A DNA stretch of 64,000 bases, taken from positions 1 to 64,000 of the forward strand of contig NZ_CADIKH010000026.1 of NCBI RefSeq assembly GCF_902859855.1, in the 5' to 3' direction. Position 1 is the stretch's first letter. Every line of letters begins with the position of its first letter. Below the pieces are notes generated by a model. The model saw nothing but the letters and a program-made list of their open reading frames with translations, did no database searches and was not told where the DNA came from. The position numbers and the translations under genes are program-made. Below, in pieces: positions 1-7,399 of this stretch. The DNA is from Paraburkholderia humisilvae (GTDB taxonomy: Bacteria; Pseudomonadota; Gammaproteobacteria; Burkholderiales; Burkholderiaceae).

Positions 1-1029
1 CTGATCAACGTTCAGGTTGGCGCGAACGTCGGTCAGTCGGTTACGCTCGACCTGAGCCAGGGCGTGTCGGCGGCTTCGCTCGGCACCGGCTTCGTGCAGT
101 CGGGCGACACGCTCGGCTCGATCACGGGCCTGAACCTGAACGCGAACGGCACGGAAAACACGACTGGCAGCGCGGCTGCGATCACGCAGATCAACATCCA
201 GTCGAACGGTACGGGCGGCTTCACGTTCACCGACCAGAACGGCAATGCGATCTCGACGGCGGCATCGTCGGCTCTGTTCACGACGACGACCACCAACGGT
301 GTCTCGTCGCTGTCGCTGAACGCGTCCGCAGCGAACCCGCTGACGCCGGCTGGCGATCGCACCGCGATCAACAACGCGATCACCACCGACGCCGCTACGG
401 CGACCGACGGTCAGGTGTTCGGCGTGATTTCGGGCATCAACATCGACGGCGCAACGGGTAAGGATGCAGCAGCAGGTGCAACGAACACGATTACGTCGGT
501 CACGGTGGAATCGGACGGCAAGGGCGGCCTCAAGTTTGTCGACCAGCACGGCAACCAGTTGTCGTCGGCCGCGAGCGCGGGTCTCTTCAGCGCCGCGAAC
601 ACGACCGCCGGCATCACGTTCGCCACGGCGCCGACCAGCACGATCGGCGGCACCGCGACGACCGGTCAGCCGAAGGGCACGACGCTGGCAAGCGTCAACG
701 CGCTGAACACGCCGACGTCGGTGTCGCAGATCGACATCAGCACGACGCAAGGCGCGAACAATGCGATCGAGTCGATCGACAACGCGCTGGCCACGGTCGC
801 GAACATTCAGGCCTCGCTGGGCGCCGCGCAAAACCGCTTCACGGCAATTTCGCAGTCGCAGGAGAGCGAGTCGACCGACCTGGCGGGCGCGCAGTCGCAA
901 ATCACGGACGCCGACTTCGCGCAGGAAACGGCGAACCTGAGCAAGGCGCAAGTGCTCCAGCAAGCCGGTATCTCGGTGCTCGCACAAGCGAACTCGCAAC
1001 CGCAGCAAGTATTGAAGCTTCTGCAGTAA
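1..1029 (+). CDS. fliC: Flagellin, 3' part (start lies outside the window)
   Basis: The reading frame is open from base 1, so only the last 342 residues are visible. Flagellin polymerises into the flagellar filament and is exported by the flagellar type III apparatus. The segment begins with the IN-V-GAN-G core motif typical of flagellin. It then has a long Ser/Thr/Asn/Gly-rich variable region and ends with the conserved D0/D1 helix (ITDADFAQETANLSKAQVLQ). The variable region appears to hold two tandem copies of a unit of about 60 residues, each containing a (T/S)-I-T-x-(I/V)-x-(I/V) strand and an F-D-Q-G-N loop (roughly bases 115-290 and 415-600). It is rich in hydroxyl residues, so it is a plausible target of the modification genes downstream. 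fliD and fliT follow on the same strand. Family assignment is certain. Confidence 0.95.
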   Translation: MINVQVGANVGQSVTLDLSQGVSAASLGTGFVQSGDTLGSITGLNLNANGTENTTGSAAAITQINIQSNGTGGFTFTDQNGNAISTAASSALFTTTTTNGVSSLSLNASAANPLTPAGDRTAINNAITTDAATATDGQVFGVISGINIDGATGKDAAAGATNTITSVTVESDGKGGLKFVDQHGNQLSSAASAGLFSAANTTAGITFATAPTSTIGGTATTGQPKGTTLASVNALNTPTSVSQIDISTTQGANNAIESIDNALATVANIQASLGAAQNRFTAISQSQESESTDLAGAQSQITDADFAQETANLSKAQVLQQAGISVLAQANSQPQQVLKLLQ

Positions 1030-1122
1030 GATTCGCCTCCAGCAGTAGCAGCAGCAGTAGGCAGTAACGCACGCGGGTGAGCCGGCAGTACGCGCAACAC
1101 GGCTCATCCGCGAGCGTGTGCT

Positions 1123-1144
1123 AACGGGGCCTCGCCCCGTTTGT
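1123..1144 (+). terminator. Probable intrinsic terminator after fliC
   Basis: A perfect stem AACGGGGC / GCCCCGTT with a 3-nt loop and a short T-run lies about 95 bp after the flagellin stop codon. It would separate the highly expressed filament gene from fliD. Confidence 0.6.
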
Positions 1145-1323
1145 GCATCCAGGCGTCACGCACGCCTGTACAAGCGTCATGTAAGCAGGCAATCATGCAG
1201 TCACGCAGGTGCAGCACAAACGCAGTACACAACAGGCAGCACACAAGCAACAAAGCAACACAACGCCTTATACCCGGATAGTTGCACATTACCCAGGCCC
1301 AAGAGGCCGCTCGGAGCCTTTCC

Positions 1324-2913
1324 ATGTCGAGTCTTACACCCGCACAGACCGCGGCCCAGGCCGCAGCCGCAGCCGCGCAAGCCGTCAAGGACGCAGCCCA
1401 GTCGCTGATTTCCGGTTCGACCGGCAGTACGCTGGACGTCAGCTCGCTCGTGTCCGCGCTGGTGAAAGCGAAGGTCGCGGGCCCGGCGGCGACGTTGCAG
1501 GCGCAAGCGACGAGCGACACGAGCCAGATCACCGCGCTCGCGACCCTGTCCGCGTCGATGTCCGCGTTGCAGTCGGCACTCGGTCCGTTCCTGAGCGGCA
1601 GCGCCATGTCGTCGTTCAACGCGACGATGAGCGGCGACGGGATCACCGCAAAGGCCGGTACAGGCGCATCGGCAGGCACGTTCCAGATCAACCCGACACA
1701 GGTCGCTCAGGCGCAAACGATTACGTCCGGCACGTTTGCGACGAACGACGCGAACGCGATGGGCAGCGGCACCCTGACTGTTTCGCTCGGTAGCGGGTCG
1801 ACCGCGAAGTCGTTTCAGATCAATGTCGATGGATCGAACGACAGCCTGCAGGACATCGCCAGCGCGATCAACTCGGCGTCGGGCAACCCTGGCATCAAGG
1901 CGGTCGTCGTGAACGGCGTGAACGGCCAGTCGATCAGCTTCCAGTCCACTGCGACCGGCGCGGCCAATACGATCAGCATCGCGGTCAGCGGCGCGGCAAG
2001 TGGCAGCCAGCTGAACAATCTCGCGGTAACGACCGGGCCCGGCACGGACGCGAGCGGCGCGTCGACCATCACGGCCGGCGCCGCCAACTGGACGCAGACG
2101 CAAGCCGCACAGGATGCGAAGCTGACCATCAACGGCACGCTTGTCACGAGTGCGACCAACACGATTTCCTCGGCCATTCCGGGCGTGACGCTCACGCTCG
2201 ATCCGAGCCTGGTAACGAGCAATCCCACGGCCAATCCGCCCGTCTCCGGCCAGCAAACGCTCACGATTGCACCGGACAGCAGCTCCGTCGAAACGGACCT
2301 CTCCACGTTCGTCACTGCCTATAACGCGGTGATCGACCAGCTGAATTCGCTTGCGGCGCCGAACTCCACGGCCACCACGGGCGGCGGCGGCCTGCTGCTC
2401 GGCGACGAAATGCTGAACCAGATCGGCGCGGCACTCGGCGGCATCGCAGGCGGGAAGATATCGAGCGGCGGACTGCAGGGCACGCTCGCCTCGCTCGGCA
2501 TCACGTTCCAGACGGATACCGGCGGCAACCCGTTCGCGGAGCTGCAGATCGACGCGGACCCGAACGGCCCGACGCTCGACGATGTGGTCGCGAACAATCC
2601 GGGCATCATTAGCGCGCTGTTCAACGACACCAACGGCATCGCGCAGCAACTGAACACCGCGCTGGATAGCTATACGTCGGTCAGCGGTATCATCGCGAGC
2701 CGTACCAGCGCACTGACGGACGACATCAAGAGTCTCGGCCAGCAGCAGGACGACCTGAACGATTACTCCACCCAGTTGACGTCGCAGTTCAATGACCAGT
2801 TCACCGCGCTCAATACGTTGATGGCGCAGGCGCAGTCGAATACGAACTTCCTGAACGCGCTGTTCGGCAGTAGCCAGAACCCGGGCGCGCTGGCACAAAA
2901 CAGCAGCAAGTAA
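1324..2913 (+). CDS. fliD: Flagellar filament capping protein FliD (HAP2)
   Basis: FliD forms the cap at the tip of the growing filament and promotes flagellin insertion. The N-terminal half carries the FliD hallmark around residues 35-50 (S-T-L-D-V-S-S-L-V-S-A-L-V-K-A). The C-terminal part has the expected helical segment ending in L-N-T-L-M-A-Q-A-Q-S-N. At 529 residues it is within the usual family range. I chose the ATG at 1324; an in-frame TTG at 1282 would add 14 residues but has no better ribosome site. It lies between fliC and fliT in the usual Burkholderia order. Low-complexity Ala/Ser/Thr content is normal for this family. Confidence 0.95.
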   Translation: MSSLTPAQTAAQAAAAAAQAVKDAAQSLISGSTGSTLDVSSLVSALVKAKVAGPAATLQAQATSDTSQITALATLSASMSALQSALGPFLSGSAMSSFNATMSGDGITAKAGTGASAGTFQINPTQVAQAQTITSGTFATNDANAMGSGTLTVSLGSGSTAKSFQINVDGSNDSLQDIASAINSASGNPGIKAVVVNGVNGQSISFQSTATGAANTISIAVSGAASGSQLNNLAVTTGPGTDASGASTITAGAANWTQTQAAQDAKLTINGTLVTSATNTISSAIPGVTLTLDPSLVTSNPTANPPVSGQQTLTIAPDSSSVETDLSTFVTAYNAVIDQLNSLAAPNSTATTGGGGLLLGDEMLNQIGAALGGIAGGKISSGGLQGTLASLGITFQTDTGGNPFAELQIDADPNGPTLDDVVANNPGIISALFNDTNGIAQQLNTALDSYTSVSGIIASRTSALTDDIKSLGQQQDDLNDYSTQLTSQFNDQFTALNTLMAQAQSNTNFLNALFGSSQNPGALAQNSSK

Positions 2914-3012
2914 GTGGCGGACAAGCGGCAGATCAGCGCCGCTTGACACCATCGCAGAACGCAACCGCATTACCGTTACACGCTCCGCTCAACAACCGGG
3001 AGTTCGCAGGCC

Positions 3013-3312
3013 ATGGACCAGAATCAACTGCTCGAGCGAGTCGTCGAGCTCACCCGCATGATCGAAGAAGCTGCGGCGGTCTCCGACTGGCCGCGCGCCG
3101 CGCGTCTGATGGAACGGCGCACGCCGCTGCTCGAATCGCTGACGCTGCCGAAATCGCCTGCGGCATTGCAGGCGCTGCGCCGGGTGCAAGCGTCGATTGA
3201 CGCGCTGCGCACGCGGGCGAAGGTGTCCCAGGCGGAACTCGAAACGGAATACGGCACGGCGGTCAAGGGCGTCCAGGGCGCGAGTGCGTACGCGCGCGTC
3301 GGCATGCTCTGA
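3013..3312 (+). CDS. fliT: FliT-like flagellar export chaperone
   Basis: A 99-residue, almost entirely helical protein beginning MDQNQLLERVVELTRMIEEA, about 100 bp after fliD. FliT proteins are small helical chaperones that bind FliD and keep it export-competent; in enterics FliT also antagonises FlhDC. The assignment rests on position, size, the charged helical pattern and the L-x-x-R-x-x-L-L-E-x-L segment around residues 34-42. Sequence conservation in this family is low, so the name is probable rather than certain. A strong terminator follows at 3388. Confidence 0.8.
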   Translation: MDQNQLLERVVELTRMIEEAAAVSDWPRAARLMERRTPLLESLTLPKSPAALQALRRVQASIDALRTRAKVSQAELETEYGTAVKGVQGASAYARVGML

Positions 3313-3387
3313 TCCGCGTCGAGGTGGCATAACCCGATACCAACAAGAAAAAACGCGCCAGTTGTCAGGCGCGCTCGTTCAGCTCTG

Positions 3388-3410
3388 GCCCGCTTCAAGC
3401 GGGCTTTTTT
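3388..3410 (+). terminator. Intrinsic terminator of the fliD-fliT transcript
   Basis: Stem GCCCGCTT / AAGCGGGC directly followed by six T residues, about 75 bp after fliT. This is a classic rho-independent terminator. It ends the fliD-fliT unit before the glycosyltransferase gene. Confidence 0.9.
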
Positions 3411-3601
3411 ATTGGCTCGCTTCCTGTTTTTGCCCGACACGCCCCACCCACTCGCCCGGCACCCACACGTGCGCGTGCGACGCGCCTACGCGCCGAAAAA
3501 GGGGGAAATCCTGCATCTGCTCGCCGCATGGTCGGTGACCCAAGTCTCTAGACTGTCCATGGGGCACTTTGCTCTGAAGTCCGATGCCTGGAAGGGAACC
3601 C

Positions 3602-6523
3602 ATGACTCTCGACGCCATTCTGCAGCAGGCCGTGCAATGCCATCAGGCCGAAGCTTTCGCAGAAGCCGAACAGCTGTACCGCACGATCCTGCAAGCGCAG
3701 CCGGCTCATCCGGACGCGAACCATAACCTTGGCATTCTCGCGGTGCAGTTGGAACAGCCCGCCATGGCGTTGCCCTTTCTGAAAGCCGCGGTCAGCGCCA
3801 GCCCGCAGCGCGTCGACTTCTGGCGCGTTTATATCGAAGTGCTCGAGCTCGCCGGCCAGCGCGACGAAGCCGCGCGCGTGCGTGAAGCCGGCCGCCAGGC
3901 CGGCGTGTCGGTCGACGGTCATCCGGCCGCCCCGAACGGCACGGCGGGCGCGGCGGGCGCGGCGGGCACGGCAACGCTGGCCGACGTGTTCGCATTGGCC
4001 GGCGAATTCGTCGAAACGATCACCACGCTGACCGCGCAGGGCGACTATGCCAGCGCGGAAACCCTTGGCCAGCAGATGACGCAGTTACTGCCCGAGCACG
4101 GTTTCGGCTGGAAGACGCTCGCACTCGCGGCGCTGCGGCGCAGCGACCTCGATGGCGCGCTGGCCCCGCTGCAACACGCGGTGCGGCTGCTGCCGCAAGA
4201 CGCAACGCTGCGCAGCCATCTGAACGCGGCCACGGCGATGCAAAATGCGCGGGCGCTGGATAACGCCGGACAGTATGAGGAAGCAGCCCGGCTTTACCGG
4301 TTCGTCGTCGACAGCTATCCGCAGTACGCGGACGCGCTGCATAAGCTTGCCGTCGTGCTGATTCGCCTGTATCAGCCCGACGCGGCCGTGCCGCTGCTGG
4401 AGACGGCCCTCGGCATCAATCCGAACCGGCCGCAATACTGGATGAACTACGTCGACGCGTTGCTGCAATCGGGTCAGACGCAAGCCGCATGGGCGGCGCT
4501 CGAGATGGGCCAGCAGCGCGGCATGAGCGGCCCCGCCGTGGACGCGATCATCGAGTTGATGACCACCGTCTCGACACAGAAAACGACGACCCGGCCAAGT
4601 CCGATCACCCGGCCACAGCGCGACGCGTTCGATGCGTCAACCTTCACGCCGGATCAACCGGTTGCAACGGCCGGCGCTACCGCGCACGGACCGCTCCCGA
4701 CCAAACGGGAATCCGAGTCCGCGGTCGAGCATTTCAACCAGGGGCGACTCGAAGAAGCGATCGCCGCCGGCCGCCAGCTGACCGAGCGCTACCCGTCACA
4801 TCCGCTTGGATGGAAAGTACTGGGCTGCAGCGCCTATCGCCTTGCGAGGCACGAGGAAGCATTCGGCGCATTGCGCCAGGCAAGCCAGTTGTCGCCGCTC
4901 GATGTCGAAGTCATGCAGGCGTTCGTGAGTCTGCTCCTGTCGAACAGCAAGCAGGCGGAAGCCGAAGCGCGCTGCAAGGCGGCGCTCGACATCGACCCGA
5001 ACCACACGGAAGCCCAGCGCGTGATGGGTATCGTGCTGCTCGCGCAAGGCCGCCTGAAAGAAGCAGAACGATATACCCGCGATGCACTGGCACAGGACCC
5101 CAGCGAGTCCGCCACCCATACCACGCTCGGCGCAATCCTGCTTCAGCAGGGGCGTCATCCGGAAGCAGCGGCGGCGTTCCGGCGCGCGGTCGAATTGAAG
5201 CCGATCAACAGCACGGCGTTCGAAAATCTCGTTTTCTGCCTGAGCCATAGCGAAGAGATCGATCCCGACACGCTCTTTGCCGAGCATGTGCGTTATGGGG
5301 AGCATTTCGAAAAGCCGCTCAGGAAGCGCTGGAAACCCCACCGCAACAGCAAAGACCCGGAGCGGCCACTGCATATCGGCTTCATTTCGGGAGACTTCCG
5401 CGCGCACGCGGTCACCACGTTTCTCGAACCGGTGGTCGAACGGCTTGCACGCGACAGCAACCTGATCCTGCATGCGTACTCGAATACCCCCGGTGAAGAC
5501 CAGGTCACCGACCGGTTGCGACGCCATTTCCATCACTGGCACTACGTCTTCGGCGCGAACGACGACTCGACGGTCGAACAGATCCGCGCCGACGGCATCG
5601 ATATTCTGGTGGATCTCGCCGGCCATACCGCCAACAACCGGCTGCTCGTGATGGCGCACAAACCGGCGCCGGTGCAGGCGAGCTGGATCGGCTACCCCGG
5701 TACGACCGGACTCACCGCCATCGATTATTTCCTCGCCGATCGATTCTGGGTCCCGTCCGAAGCGTTCCGCAGCCGCTTCACGGAAAAGATCGTCTACTTG
5801 CCGGCAGTGGCGCCGTTCCGGCCCGACGACATGTCGCCGCCGGTGAATGCGCTGCCCGCTTTGCACAACGGCCACGTGACGTTCGGCAGTTTCAACCGCA
5901 TCGAGAAATTGCGCCGGGATGTGATCGAGCTGTGGGCGAAGGTCCTGCACGCGGTGCCCGCATCGCGGATGGTGATCGGATCGATGCCGAAAGACAGCGT
6001 GCCCGATGAACTGATCGGTTGGTTCGCGGACGCGGGCATTGCGCGCGAGCGCCTCGATTTCAAACCCCGTTCGTCAGTGCCGGTCTATCTGCAGCAGCAT
6101 TATCACGTCGACATTTGTCTCGACACGTTCCCGTTTACCGGGCTCACGACGACGATGCAGGCATTGTGGATGGGCGTGCCGACGTTGACGCTGCCCGGCC
6201 GCACCGTGCCTGGCCGCAGCGGTGCGACCGCCCTCGCGCACGCCGGGCTCGAGTCGTTCGTCGCCGACGATGTCGAAGATTACGTCCGCAAAGCGGTCGC
6301 GCACGCGGGCGACGTACAGGCCCTCGCGGCACTGCGAGCCGGCATGCGCGCACGTTGCGAACAGTCGCCGATGTTCAAGCCGGACCTGATCGCGACCCGC
6401 TTCGCGCAGGCGATGCGCGTGATGTGGCGCGGATGGTGCGAAGGCAAACCGGCCGAATCGTTCGATGTCACGCAGTTTGCGCAGACAGCAACGCCTACCA
6501 CTGCGGAATCCACGCATGCCTGA
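3602..6523 (+). CDS. TPR-repeat O-GlcNAc-transferase-like glycosyltransferase (GT41), probable flagellin glycosyltransferase
   Basis: A 973-residue cytoplasmic enzyme. Residues 1 to about 330 and about 380-560 are two blocks of tetratricopeptide repeats joined by a Thr/Pro-rich linker (about 335-380). Residues about 585-960 form a SPINDLY/OGT-type GT41 domain. The visible motifs are HIGFISGDFRAHAV (containing the conserved catalytic-region His), DLAGHTANNR, QASWIGYPGTTGL, FGSFNRIEKL and CLDTFPFTGLTTTMQALWMGVPTLTL. GT41 enzymes add sugars to Ser/Thr of protein substrates bound through the TPRs. In Burkholderia, flagellin glycosylation genes sit next to fliC, so flagellin is the likely substrate; this is inferred from position. 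The start at ATG 3602 is preferred over 3584 because GAAGGGA precedes it by about 6 nt. It overlaps the next gene by 8 bases. Confidence 0.9.
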   Translation: MTLDAILQQAVQCHQAEAFAEAEQLYRTILQAQPAHPDANHNLGILAVQLEQPAMALPFLKAAVSASPQRVDFWRVYIEVLELAGQRDEAARVREAGRQAGVSVDGHPAAPNGTAGAAGAAGTATLADVFALAGEFVETITTLTAQGDYASAETLGQQMTQLLPEHGFGWKTLALAALRRSDLDGALAPLQHAVRLLPQDATLRSHLNAATAMQNARALDNAGQYEEAARLYRFVVDSYPQYADALHKLAVVLIRLYQPDAAVPLLETALGINPNRPQYWMNYVDALLQSGQTQAAWAALEMGQQRGMSGPAVDAIIELMTTVSTQKTTTRPSPITRPQRDAFDASTFTPDQPVATAGATAHGPLPTKRESESAVEHFNQGRLEEAIAAGRQLTERYPSHPLGWKVLGCSAYRLARHEEAFGALRQASQLSPLDVEVMQAFVSLLLSNSKQAEAEARCKAALDIDPNHTEAQRVMGIVLLAQGRLKEAERYTRDALAQDPSESATHTTLGAILLQQGRHPEAAAAFRRAVELKPINSTAFENLVFCLSHSEEIDPDTLFAEHVRYGEHFEKPLRKRWKPHRNSKDPERPLHIGFISGDFRAHAVTTFLEPVVERLARDSNLILHAYSNTPGEDQVTDRLRRHFHHWHYVFGANDDSTVEQIRADGIDILVDLAGHTANNRLLVMAHKPAPVQASWIGYPGTTGLTAIDYFLADRFWVPSEAFRSRFTEKIVYLPAVAPFRPDDMSPPVNALPALHNGHVTFGSFNRIEKLRRDVIELWAKVLHAVPASRMVIGSMPKDSVPDELIGWFADAGIARERLDFKPRSSVPVYLQQHYHVDICLDTFPFTGLTTTMQALWMGVPTLTLPGRTVPGRSGATALAHAGLESFVADDVEDYVRKAVAHAGDVQALAALRAGMRARCEQSPMFKPDLIATRFAQAMRVMWRGWCEGKPAESFDVTQFAQTATPTTAESTHA

Positions 6524-7307
6524 CCAGAAGAACGTTACCGTCGTCACTTCGAAATTTGGCAGTGTGCTGACCTACCAGGATGATCTGGTCACCTCGCAGA
6601 TCCTTCAGTACGGCAATCACACGAGGCCGGAATTCGCCTTCGCGACCGCGCTGCTCAATCACGACTCGAAGGTCTTCGATCTCGGCGCCCATATCGGCAC
6701 GTTCACGCTCGAAGTGCTGACGAAACTCGGCGGTGAAGGCCACGTGCTTTGCGTCGAAGGTGATCCACGCACGTTTGATCTGCTCAGGATGAACATCAAC
6801 CAGCAGCCGCGCCGCGCACAGACGTTACTGCGCAACTGCTTCGTCGGCAGCGGATCCGGTCTTGAGTTCGTGCATGACCCGGACAATACCGGCGCCCATC
6901 ATCTTCGTCCATCGCAGCAGGGAACGATCGTCGCGGAGCAGCTCGACTCGCTCGTGCAGAGCAGCTTTGAGCCGGACTACATCAAGATCGATGTCGAGGG
7001 AGCGGAGTTTTCCGCACTGGGAAATTCCGAATACGTCCGGACTCGCAGACCGCATCTGTATGTGGAAGTGGCCGACCATCAGCTTGCGCGCTTCGGTCAC
7101 CGCAAAGAGGACCTGAATCGCATGCTGATCGATCTCGGTTATCGGTTCTTCGGGAATGTGGGCGCCCGCAATGCGAGGCATGATCTTTACAAGATCGCGG
7201 AAATTGCGAATCTCGTCGACTATGGCGACTTCTTCGACATTCTATGCGTGCAACGGGGAACGCCGGCGTGCGATGCGCTGGCCGAAGCAGCGGCGATGAG
7301 CCGGTAA
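6516..7307 (+). CDS. FkbM-family SAM-dependent methyltransferase
   Basis: A 263-residue protein whose ATG overlaps the stop of the glycosyltransferase gene by 8 bases, implying coupled translation. The SAM-binding motif KVFDLGAHIGTFTLEVL is followed by an acidic strand (VLCVEGDPRTFDLL) and the FkbM signature YIKIDVEGAEFSALG (about residues 155-170). FkbM enzymes O-methylate sugars or macrolide hydroxyls. Here the partner is probably the glycan built on flagellin by the upstream GT41 enzyme. That role is inferred from operon structure, while the enzyme class is clear. The gene converges on a minus-strand operon and a strong palindrome lies between them. Confidence 0.9.
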   Translation: MPDQKNVTVVTSKFGSVLTYQDDLVTSQILQYGNHTRPEFAFATALLNHDSKVFDLGAHIGTFTLEVLTKLGGEGHVLCVEGDPRTFDLLRMNINQQPRRAQTLLRNCFVGSGSGLEFVHDPDNTGAHHLRPSQQGTIVAEQLDSLVQSSFEPDYIKIDVEGAEFSALGNSEYVRTRRPHLYVEVADHQLARFGHRKEDLNRMLIDLGYRFFGNVGARNARHDLYKIAEIANLVDYGDFFDILCVQRGTPACDALAEAAAMSR

Positions 7308-7351
7308 GCGTCGCGGCTCGCTGACCGTCTGGCACCTCGCGCGAGCCCGCC

Positions 7352-7383
7352 GAGGCAAAGCCGCCGGCCGGCGGCTTTGCCTC
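7352..7383. terminator. Bidirectional terminator (perfect 32-bp palindrome)
   Basis: Two perfect 16-base arms (GAGGCAAAGCCGCCGG and its complement) lie midway between two converging genes, 45 bp after one stop codon and 17 bp after the other. It has no long T-run. The GC-rich stem and its placement still suggest that it ends transcription from both sides. Confidence 0.65.
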
Positions 7384-7399
7384 ATGCATCACTCACGTG

